Assembly: GCF_014207855.1 (NCBI RefSeq)
Contig: NZ_JACHKZ010000005.1
Location: forward strand, 62,001-126,000
Length of the DNA stretch: 64,000 nucleotides
Source of the DNA: Comamonas odontotermitis
GTDB lineage: Bacteria; Pseudomonadota; Gammaproteobacteria; Burkholderiales; Burkholderiaceae_C
Direction: 5' to 3'
Shown here: positions 57,071-64,000 of the stretch, one piece after another
Layout: every line of letters starts with the position of its first letter
Position numbering within the stretch: position 1 is the first letter of the stretch
The notes under the pieces: model-generated
What the model was told of the DNA's origin: nothing
Seen by the model: only the letters and a program-made list of their open reading frames with translations
Databases searched by the model: none
Program-made: the position numbers and the translations under genes

Positions 57071-58300
57071 TTAAAAGTTCCCCACAATAAAGTCCTTCAA
57101 ACGCCCAAAAGCCGATTTCACCGAACCGGTTTTCTGGGCCACCTTGTAGCCACGCATGCGTGCCATGCGGGCTTCTTCCAGCAGGCCCATGACGGTCGCA
57201 GCGCGGGGCTGGGCCACCATTTCGGCCAGGGTGCCGGAATACTTGGGAATGCCGCGGCGCACCGGCTTGAGGAAGATGTCCTCCCCCAGCTCGACCATGC
57301 CCGGCATCACAGCGCTGCCGCCCGTCAGCACAATGCCCGACGACAGCACCTCCTCATAACCAGACTCGCGGATGACTTGCTGCACCAGCGAGAAAATCTC
57401 TTCCACACGCGGCTCAATCACGCCAGCCAGCGCCTGCTTGGACAACAGACGCGGGCCGCGATCGCCCAGACCCGGCACATCGACCTGGGTGTCCGGATCG
57501 GCCAGCAATTGCTTGGCGCAGCCGCTCTCGACCTTGATGTCTTCCGCATCCTTGGTGGGGGTGCGCAATGCCATGGCAATGTCGCTGGTGATCAGATCAC
57601 CCGCAATCGGAATCACCGCCGTATGACGAATGGCGCCGCCAGTGAAGATCGATACATCGGTGGTGCCTGCGCCGATATCCACCACCGCAACGCCCAGTTC
57701 ACGCTCGTCGTCGGTCAACACAGCCTGACTCGAAGCCAGTGGGTTCAGCAACAACTGCTCTACTTCCAGGCCGCAGCGGCGCACGCACTTGATGATGTTT
57801 TCGGCCGCACTTTGCGCGCCGGTCACGATATGAATCTTCGACTCCAGACGCAGGCCACTCATGCCGATGGGCTCACGCACATCCTGGCCGTCAATCGCAA
57901 ACTCCTGCGGCTCCACCAGCAGCAGACGCTGGTCGGACGGGATATTGATGGCCTTGGCCGTATCGAGCACACGCGCCACATCGGCAGCCGATACTTCCTT
58001 GTCCTTGACTGCCACCATGCCGCTGGAATTGATGCCCCGGATGTGGCTGCCCGTGATGCCGGTGTAAACACGCTGGATATTCAGATCGGCCATCAGCTCG
58101 GCTTCCTTCAAAGCCTGCTGAATGCTCTGCACCGTGGCGTCGATATTCACCACCACACCGCGTTTCAAACCGTTGCTGGGCGCCACACCCAGTCCGGCCA
58201 GCTTCAGCTCACCATTGCCCAGCACTTCAGCCACGACCACCATGACTTTGGCCGTGCCGATATCCAGGCCTACCACTACATCTTTGCTGTCTCGTGCCAT
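57071..58300 (-). CDS. ftsA: Cell division protein FtsA
   Basis: 409 residues, actin fold: VVGLDIGTAKVMVVV (phosphate 1), VAVVDIGAGTTDVSIFTGG (phosphate 2) and GIVLTGGSAVMPGM (adenosine). The C-terminal amphipathic tail (SAFGRLKDFIVGNF) tethers FtsZ to the membrane. Confidence 0.97.
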   Translation of the reverse strand: MARDSKDVVVGLDIGTAKVMVVVAEVLGNGELKLAGLGVAPSNGLKRGVVVNIDATVQSIQQALKEAELMADLNIQRVYTGITGSHIRGINSSGMVAVKDKEVSAADVARVLDTAKAINIPSDQRLLLVEPQEFAIDGQDVREPIGMSGLRLESKIHIVTGAQSAAENIIKCVRRCGLEVEQLLLNPLASSQAVLTDDERELGVAVVDIGAGTTDVSIFTGGAIRHTAVIPIAGDLITSDIAMALRTPTKDAEDIKVESGCAKQLLADPDTQVDVPGLGDRGPRLLSKQALAGVIEPRVEEIFSLVQQVIRESGYEEVLSSGIVLTGGSAVMPGMVELGEDIFLKPVRRGIPKYSGTLAEMVAQPRAATVMGLLEEARMARMRGYKVAQKTGSVKSAFGRLKDFIVGNF

Positions 58301-58361
58301 GGTCAGTTGCCCTCGCTGATTGGGTGATTGGTATGGTTCATGTTTTGCATCTCTGAATGTT

Positions 58362-59159
58362 CTACTTCTTGGGTGCAGGTTTGGTCGCAGAGGCAGAGCC
58401 CGTGCTCACGCCCTGCATGCGTACGGCATAGCCACCAGCGTGGCGCAGATCGGCAGATGTCAGCGAAGCAACGCTTCGCTTGTACATGCCCGTCACCTCC
58501 GGCAGAGACTCTGCGAACTTGCTCACACGCTGGCGAACTTCTGTTTCTGTGCCTTGGCCCATCTCTATCACCGCGCCAGATTGCAGGGTGGCCTTCCAAC
58601 TGCCGCTGTTGCTTTCGTCCAGCGCCACCAGGGGGTTATCGAGCTTGGCGTAGATGGGGGCGAGCGCCCGGAACATGCCCAGCACCTCCATCGACCGTCC
58701 AGCACGGCCAGACAGGTGCGGCAGGCTGTGCAGATCCGGGTCTGCGGAATCTCCTTCAAACATCTGTCCATCACTATTGAGCAGGCGCGATTCGCCTTCT
58801 GCTCCCCAGACGGCCGCCGCATCCTGCTCGGTGATCGTGACCGACAGGGTGTGCGGGAATTCGCGCCGCACCTGTGCCTGGCGCACCCACGGCGCCTGCT
58901 CAAAAATCTTGCGCGTTTCGTCCAGATCCATGGTGAAGAAGTTGCCCTTGAGCGCTGGCATCACATTGGCCTGCAGCGAAACGGCGCTGTTGTGCTCCAT
59001 CTCGCCTTGCACCACGATGCGGGCAATGCTGAGCGCCGGGTGGTGAATGGCCCAGCGCGCACCGGCTGCCAGCACCATGGCGCCGCAACCCACGAACAAT
59101 GCCGTTGCCAGCATGTTCATGAGCCTGACGTCAAACGGGACTGGCATGGTCTGTTCCAT
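58362..59159 (-). CDS. ftsQ: Cell division protein FtsQ
   Basis: 265 residues. One N-terminal transmembrane segment (MLATALFVGCGAMVLAAGARWA), a POTRA domain (ALSIARIVVQGEMEHNSAVSLQANV) and the FtsQ beta domain (WVRQAQVRREFPHTLSVTITEQ). It links FtsA-side and septal synthesis through FtsBL. Confidence 0.95.
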   Translation of the reverse strand: MEQTMPVPFDVRLMNMLATALFVGCGAMVLAAGARWAIHHPALSIARIVVQGEMEHNSAVSLQANVMPALKGNFFTMDLDETRKIFEQAPWVRQAQVRREFPHTLSVTITEQDAAAVWGAEGESRLLNSDGQMFEGDSADPDLHSLPHLSGRAGRSMEVLGMFRALAPIYAKLDNPLVALDESNSGSWKATLQSGAVIEMGQGTETEVRQRVSKFAESLPEVTGMYKRSVASLTSADLRHAGGYAVRMQGVSTGSASATKPAPKK

Positions 59160-59177
59160 GGTGTGTCGGTCCTTCGT

Positions 59178-60152
59178 TCAAACCTCGGCGCCTTGCGCCG
59201 CGTCGGTGGATGCCGATGCCAGCAGGTGCAGGCACAGGTCTTCATAGCTCATGCCGGTGGCACGTGCGGCCATGGGCACCAGCGAATGGCCGGTCATGCC
59301 GGGAGAGGTATTGATCTCCAGCAGGAATGGCTTGTTGTCAGAGGCCCGCACCATCACATCGGCACGCGACCAGCCGCGACACCCGAGGGTACGGAAGGCT
59401 TTTTCCGCCAGATCGCCAATGGCAGCTTCCATGTCGGCAGGCAGGCCGCTGGGGCAGAAGTACTGGGTGGTGTCGGTAAAGTACTTGTTCTGGTAGTCGT
59501 AATTGCCTTCGGGCGCCACGATCTTGATCACGGGCAGCGCCGTGGCATTGCGCCCCTGGCCCAACACCGCGCAGGTGGTCTCCACACCTTCGATGAACTG
59601 CTCGCACAGCACTTCCGGGTCATAGCGCGATGCCAGTTCGTAGGCCTTGGCGCACTCTTCGGGCGTGCTGATCTTGGACAGGCCGATGGTCGAGCCTTCG
59701 CGCGCCGGTTTCACGATCATTGGCGAGCCCAGCGCTGCCAGTGCATCGCGCGTATCCTGCTCGCTGGCGGCCATGCGCCACTCTGGGGTGGAAAGCCCTT
59801 CAAAGCGCCAGATGCGCTTGGTCATGATCTTGTCCATCGCAATGCTTGACGCCATGACGCCCGGGCCGGTGTAGGGAATGCCCAGCAACTCCAGCGCGCC
59901 CTGCACCGTGCCATCTTCCCCATGGCGGCCATGAAGCGCGATAAAGCAGCGTACGAAGCCTTGTTTGCGCAGCTCACCCAGGTCTTGCATGGAAGGGTCG
60001 AACGCATGCGCATCCACACCCTTGGACTGCAGCGCAGCCAGAACGCCCTTGCCAGACATCAGCGAGACCTCGCGCTCGGCAGAACTGCCACCCATCAGCA
60101 CGGCGACCTTGCCCAACGCCTTCACATCGATATTCATCATCTTTTCGCTCAT
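59178..60152 (-). CDS. ddl: D-alanine--D-alanine ligase
   Basis: 324 residues from the ATG at 60152, which overlaps the murC stop (ATGA); a start 27 nt further up is possible. ATP-grasp motifs: [57 protein letters not shown] and [21 protein letters not shown]. Confidence 0.97.
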   Translation of the reverse strand: MSEKMMNIDVKALGKVAVLMGGSSAEREVSLMSGKGVLAALQSKGVDAHAFDPSMQDLGELRKQGFVRCFIALHGRHGEDGTVQGALELLGIPYTGPGVMASSIAMDKIMTKRIWRFEGLSTPEWRMAASEQDTRDALAALGSPMIVKPAREGSTIGLSKISTPEECAKAYELASRYDPEVLCEQFIEGVETTCAVLGQGRNATALPVIKIVAPEGNYDYQNKYFTDTTQYFCPSGLPADMEAAIGDLAEKAFRTLGCRGWSRADVMVRASDNKPFLLEINTSPGMTGHSLVPMAARATGMSYEDLCLHLLASASTDAAQGAEV

Positions 60153-61582
60153 ACCGCGCTCTCTTTCTGCGCAATACACTCATTATTTGATAGCAATTCC
60201 ATCACCTTACCGGCCACAGATCCGATTGAGCCGGCGCCCATGCACAGCAGCACATCGCCATCCTTGGCATGGTCCACAATCGCTTGGGGCAGCTCGGCAA
60301 TCTGTTCGACAAAGATGGGTTCTACCTTGCCAGCCACACGCACCGCACGCGCCAGCGCACGGCCATCGGCCGCCACTATCGGTGCTTCGCCAGCGGCATA
60401 TACCTCGGCCAGCAACACAGCGTCGGCGCCACCGATCACCTTGACGAAATCCTCAAAGCAATCGCGTGTGCGGGTGTAGCGGTGGGGCTGGAAGGCCAGC
60501 ACAAGACGACGCCCCGGGAACGCGCCGCGCGCGGCCGCAATGGTGGCAGCCATTTCGACGGGGTGATGGCCGTAATCGTCAATAACCGTGAACTTTCCGC
60601 CGTTGGCCAGGCTTGCTTCGCCATAGCGCTGAAAACGGCGCCCCACGCCCTTGAATCCGGCCAGCGCGCGCAACAAGGCTGCGTCATCCAACCCCAGTGC
60701 CATGGCCACGCCAATGGCTGACAGTGCATTGAGCACGTTGTGTTCGCCAGGCAGGTTGAGCACCACGTCCAGATCCGGCAGGCCTTCGGCCGTGCGGCGC
60801 TGCACGGTAAAGCGCATCTGGCCGTTGTCGGCGCGTACATCAACCGCGCGAATCTGCGCTGCTTCGTTCAAGCCGTAGGTCGTGACCGTGCAGGCCACGC
60901 GGTCCACAATCTCAGCCACAGCAGGGCTGTCGGTGCAGACGATGGCATTGCCATAGAACGGCATGCGGTTGAGGAAATCGACGAACGCCGACTTGAGACG
61001 GCCAAAATCGTGGCCGTAGGTGTCCATGTGATCGGCATCGATGTTGGTGACCACCGCCATCACGGGCAGCAGGTTCAGGAACGATGCATCCGACTCATCG
61101 GCCTCGACCACGATGTACTCGCCGCTGCCCAGTCGTGCATTGGCGCCCGCGCTGTTGAGCTTGCCACCGATCACAAAGGTCGGGTCCCAGCCCGCTTCGG
61201 CCAGCACGCTGGTGACAAGGCTGGTGGTAGTGGTTTTGCCGTGGGTGCCGGCAATGGCGATACCTTTGCGCAGGCGCATCAACTCGGCCAGCATCTGCGC
61301 GCGGGGCACCACAGGAATGTTGCGGGCGCGGGCGGCCAGTACTTCGGGGTTGTCGGCCTGCACCGCAGTCGAGGTAACCACGGCCTGCGCATTGGCGATA
61401 TGCGCCGCATCGTGGCCAACAAAGGTGGTGATGCCAGCATCGCGCAGATGCTGCAAGGTGGCGCCGTCAGACAGATCCGAACCCGACACCACGTAACCCA
61501 GGTTGTGCAGCACTTCGGCAATGCCGCTCATGCCCGCACCGCCAATACCCACGAAATGAATGCGCTGGATGGCGTGTTTCAT
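60149..61582 (-). CDS. murC: UDP-N-acetylmuramate--L-alanine ligase
   Basis: 477 residues from the ATG at 61582, overlapping the murG stop (ATGA). [18 protein letters not shown] at the N-terminus, ATP loop [42 protein letters not shown] and [12 protein letters not shown]. It adds L-Ala to UDP-MurNAc. A paralogous recycling enzyme, Mpl, is at 40386. Confidence 0.97.
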   Translation of the reverse strand: MKHAIQRIHFVGIGGAGMSGIAEVLHNLGYVVSGSDLSDGATLQHLRDAGITTFVGHDAAHIANAQAVVTSTAVQADNPEVLAARARNIPVVPRAQMLAELMRLRKGIAIAGTHGKTTTTSLVTSVLAEAGWDPTFVIGGKLNSAGANARLGSGEYIVVEADESDASFLNLLPVMAVVTNIDADHMDTYGHDFGRLKSAFVDFLNRMPFYGNAIVCTDSPAVAEIVDRVACTVTTYGLNEAAQIRAVDVRADNGQMRFTVQRRTAEGLPDLDVVLNLPGEHNVLNALSAIGVAMALGLDDAALLRALAGFKGVGRRFQRYGEASLANGGKFTVIDDYGHHPVEMAATIAAARGAFPGRRLVLAFQPHRYTRTRDCFEDFVKVIGGADAVLLAEVYAAGEAPIVAADGRALARAVRVAGKVEPIFVEQIAELPQAIVDHAKDGDVLLCMGAGSIGSVAGKVMELLSNNECIAQKESAV

Positions 61583-62640
61583 CGTGCCACCTCCTCGCAA
61601 GCTTGAGCCACACGTTGTGCGGCTTCCAATTTCTGCATTGTTTTTGCCTTTTGCGCTTTCTCCACCAATGTGGAGCGCTCCGTATTTTCTAGCATTTCAG
61701 CCAGATTCTGTGCGCTTAAAACGCTTTGTTGCACCAACCAGCCCGCGCCTGCATCCACCAGGAAACGCGCATTGGCCGTCTGGTGGTCGTCCACCGCAGC
61801 AGGGAAAGGAACGAACACGGCAGCAGCGCCCACTGCGGCCAGTTCCGTCACCGTGCTGGCACCTGCGCGGCAGACGATGATGTCCGCGTCGGCATAGGCC
61901 TTGGCTGCATCGTCGATGAAAGGAGTCAAGGTCGCCTGGACGCCTGCCGCCGCATAGTTGGCCTGCAGCGCGTCAATCTGCTTGGCACCGCTTTGGTGGG
62001 TGACCTGGGGACGCGACGCCTCAGGCATCAGTGCCAGCGCCTGAGGAACAACCTCATTCAGCGCCTTGGCACCCAGGCTGCCTCCCACCACCAGCAAGCG
62101 CAGAGGGCCCGTGCGGCCTGCAAAGCGTGCTGCAGGCTCGGGTTGCTGCGTGAACTCTGCACGCAAAGGGTTGCCTACCCATTCGGCACCTGCAATCGCC
62201 TCAGGGAAGGCACTGAACACGCGCTTGGCAAAACGCGCCAGCAACTTGTTGGCCATGCCTGCAACCGAGTTCTGTTCATGCAGCACCATGGGGATCCCGC
62301 TCAACACCGCAGCAAGCCCGCCAGGCACCGTGATGTATCCACCCATGCCAACCACAACATCAGGCTTGACACGGCGCAGCACCGCACGCGCCTGCGTCAG
62401 TGCCTTGGCCATGCGCAGGGGCAGGCCCAGCAGGGATGCAGCCCCCTTGCCGCGCACACCGGAGAACTCCACCGTCTCCAGCGCAAAACCTCGTGGTGGA
62501 ACGAGACGCTCTTCCATGCTGCCGGGAGCGCCCAGCCAGTGCACCGTCCAGCCGCGTTCGCGCAACTCCTGCGCCACCGCCAGACCCGGGAAGATGTGCC
62601 CACCGGTACCACCGGCCATGATGAGTGCGGTCTTGCTCAT
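61579..62640 (-). CDS. murG: UDP-GlcNAc:lipid I GlcNAc transferase MurG
   Basis: 353 residues from the ATG at 62640 (ATGA overlap with ftsW). GT28 signatures: [45 protein letters not shown] and [16 protein letters not shown]. The C-terminal part coding for [20 protein letters not shown] contains the palindrome GCGCTTTCTCCAC/GTGGAGCGC, a sign of a repeat absorbed into the coding frame. Confidence 0.97.
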   Translation of the reverse strand: MSKTALIMAGGTGGHIFPGLAVAQELRERGWTVHWLGAPGSMEERLVPPRGFALETVEFSGVRGKGAASLLGLPLRMAKALTQARAVLRRVKPDVVVGMGGYITVPGGLAAVLSGIPMVLHEQNSVAGMANKLLARFAKRVFSAFPEAIAGAEWVGNPLRAEFTQQPEPAARFAGRTGPLRLLVVGGSLGAKALNEVVPQALALMPEASRPQVTHQSGAKQIDALQANYAAAGVQATLTPFIDDAAKAYADADIIVCRAGASTVTELAAVGAAAVFVPFPAAVDDHQTANARFLVDAGAGWLVQQSVLSAQNLAEMLENTERSTLVEKAQKAKTMQKLEAAQRVAQACEEVAR

Positions 62641-63905
62641 GTGCGCGCACCTCCCGCACTCATCGCCTTGTTTTCGCAATCAATGCGCAACACGATGGCT
62701 ATGGCCACCAGGTTCATCAAGATGGCTGAGCCGCCGAAGCTCATCAACGGCAGCGTCAAGCCCTTGGTGGGCAAGGCCCCCAGATTCACCCCCACGTTGA
62801 TGAAGGTTTGAAACCCGAGCCAGATCGCTACGCCCTGGGCCACCAGGCCCGAGAAAACCCGATCCATGCGAATGGCCTGGCGACCGATCTCGACAATGCG
62901 GCGAATCATGAAGAAGAACAGGCCCAGCAGGATCACAATGCCCACAAGCCCCAGTTCCTCGCCAATCACAGCCAGCAGGAAGTCGGTATGCGCTTCTGGC
63001 AGCCAGTGGAGCTTTTCCACGCTGCCGCCCAGGCCCACACCAAAAATCTCACCCCGTCCGATTGCAATCAGCGAGTGCGACAACTGGTAGCCTTTACCCA
63101 GAGCATGCTTTTCGCTCCATGGATCCAGGTAGGCAAAGATACGCTCGCGGCGCCATTCAGATGTCATCACGATCATGGCAAAGGCGGCCACCAGAATGAG
63201 CGCGATGATGAAGAACATGCGTGCGTTGACGCCGCCCAGGAACAGGATGCCCATGGCGATCACGGCAATCACCATGAATGCGCCCATGTCGGGCTCGGCG
63301 AGCAGCAGCGCACCCACAATCCCTACGGCAAGCCCCATGGGCAGCACGGCGCGGAAGAAACGCTCCTTCACCTCCATCTTGCGGACCATGTAATCGGCCG
63401 CGTACATGATGACGGCGATCTTGGCCAGCTCGGACGGCTGGAAGTTCATGATACCCAGCGACAGCCAGCGGCGCGCGCCGTTCACCACCGTGCCCACATG
63501 TGGAATCAGCACCGCAATCAGCATGAGGATGGAGCCAATGAAGAGCCAGGGCGCCCATCGCTCCCAGACCTTCATGGGGATCTGGAATGCCAGCACCGCA
63601 GCCACAAAGCCCAGGCCCACACTCAGCAGGTGGCGCTGGAAGAAATAGTAATGCGCGATCTTGCCGAAACGGGGGTTGTCCGGCATGGCGATCGAGGCAG
63701 AGAACACCATGACGATGCCCCACGACAGGATCGCCACCACCAGCCAGATCAATACCTGATCGGCACCAAAGAAACTGGCCGTGTTGGTGGGTGTCTGACG
63801 GTATTCATTGCCGCCGACACGCACCGGCAGGATGTCGACGGGCTTTTCTCCCGCCGGCTTGAACCAGCCGCCGAACTTTTCACGCAGTGCTGTGGTTGCG
63901 CTCAT
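62637..63905 (-). CDS. ftsW: Peptidoglycan glycosyltransferase FtsW
   Basis: 422 residues, SEDS family with about ten transmembrane segments. [90 protein letters not shown] and [16 protein letters not shown]. It polymerises septal glycan with FtsI. It begins on the murD stop (ATGA). Confidence 0.97.
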   Translation of the reverse strand: MSATTALREKFGGWFKPAGEKPVDILPVRVGGNEYRQTPTNTASFFGADQVLIWLVVAILSWGIVMVFSASIAMPDNPRFGKIAHYYFFQRHLLSVGLGFVAAVLAFQIPMKVWERWAPWLFIGSILMLIAVLIPHVGTVVNGARRWLSLGIMNFQPSELAKIAVIMYAADYMVRKMEVKERFFRAVLPMGLAVGIVGALLLAEPDMGAFMVIAVIAMGILFLGGVNARMFFIIALILVAAFAMIVMTSEWRRERIFAYLDPWSEKHALGKGYQLSHSLIAIGRGEIFGVGLGGSVEKLHWLPEAHTDFLLAVIGEELGLVGIVILLGLFFFMIRRIVEIGRQAIRMDRVFSGLVAQGVAIWLGFQTFINVGVNLGALPTKGLTLPLMSFGGSAILMNLVAIAIVLRIDCENKAMSAGGART

Positions 63906-64000
63906 GGCTGCACCTCCAGGCTGCTACCCTTTTCTTCGGCCAGCGCGGCAACCGCATGGCAGAAGACCTCGGCACGGTGGGCATAGTTTTTGAACATATC
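63902..64000 (-). CDS. murD: UDP-N-acetylmuramoylalanine--D-glutamate ligase (C-terminus, partial)
   Basis: The last 32 codons are in the window: [20 protein letters not shown] followed by [23 protein letters not shown] is the end of MurD. The TGA at 63902-63904 overlaps the ftsW ATG. Confidence 0.9.
   Translation of the reverse strand, partial: DMFKNYAHRAEVFCHAVAALAEEKGSSLEVQP

Noticed and set aside
58320-59849. 509-codon plus-strand frame over ftsQ and ddl
   Set aside because: It spans two well-defined minus-strand genes and shows no domain.

Overview
The window is a continuous stretch of a high-GC chromosome from a betaproteobacterium in the order Burkholderiales. The best fit is the family Comamonadaceae (Comamonas, Delftia or Acidovorax type). 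The reasons are the gene content and order: an accB-accC-prmA-DUF3426-pfkB-like block, an mpl/aroG/tldD block, a pilS-pilR-ampD block, a dcw cluster ending ftsQ-ftsA-ftsZ-lpxC, paired NrdR boxes before nrdAB, and an Ala/Lys-rich histone H1-like gene. The genus is inferred and cannot be fixed from the sequence alone. I saw no prophage, IS element, integrase or CRISPR array.

Left end (1-7.4 kb): an accessory region of type VI secretion character. On the minus strand, a decayed vgrG remnant is followed by a DUF2169 adaptor, a PAAR-like DUF4150 tip protein, a Pro-rich effector with an HNH-like His-rich C-terminus, and two 340-residue candidate immunity proteins. The two immunity genes share almost identical C-terminal halves but have unrelated N-termini. 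Between them lies an orphan fragment of the effector C-terminus, so the toxin-tip/immunity unit has been partly duplicated. DUF1266 and DUF6314 proteins lie to the left, and an NlpC/P60 lipoprotein to the right.

7.4-20.7 kb: a compact selenium and formate module. It holds fdnG (selenoprotein with an in-frame UGA at 8135-8137 and a SECIS-like hairpin), fdnH, fdnI, fdhE, selA, selB, the tRNA-Sec gene and selD, so all four bacterial Sec-incorporation components sit next to the one selenoprotein they serve. A yfiR-yfiN-yfiB cyclic-di-GMP signalling operon on the opposite strand lies between selC and selD.

20.7-33.2 kb: ffh, a CcsA/YpjD-like membrane protein, a small PP0621-like protein, pilS-pilR-ampD in overlapping order, then nrdA-nrdB behind two NrdR boxes exactly 31 bp apart, and the histone H1-like gene. 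33.2-53.3 kb is mostly housekeeping: a PfkB kinase, DUF3426 protein, prmA, accC, accB, a TlpA-like thioredoxin, mpl, aroG with a candidate attenuator leader, tldD, a YegP-like protein, rodA, a YqiA-like esterase, an RNase II family enzyme, a TonB-like protein, aroE, mtgA and ruvC.

53.3-64 kb (minus strand): an RcnB-like gene followed by a dense chain of hairpins ending in a terminator (candidate structured RNA), an unlisted 58-residue membrane protein, lpxC, and the dcw cluster murD(partial)-ftsW-murG-murC-ddl-ftsQ-ftsA-ftsZ. Its first five genes are coupled by 4-nt ATGA overlaps. Two families of short dispersed palindromic repeats occur through the housekeeping part.
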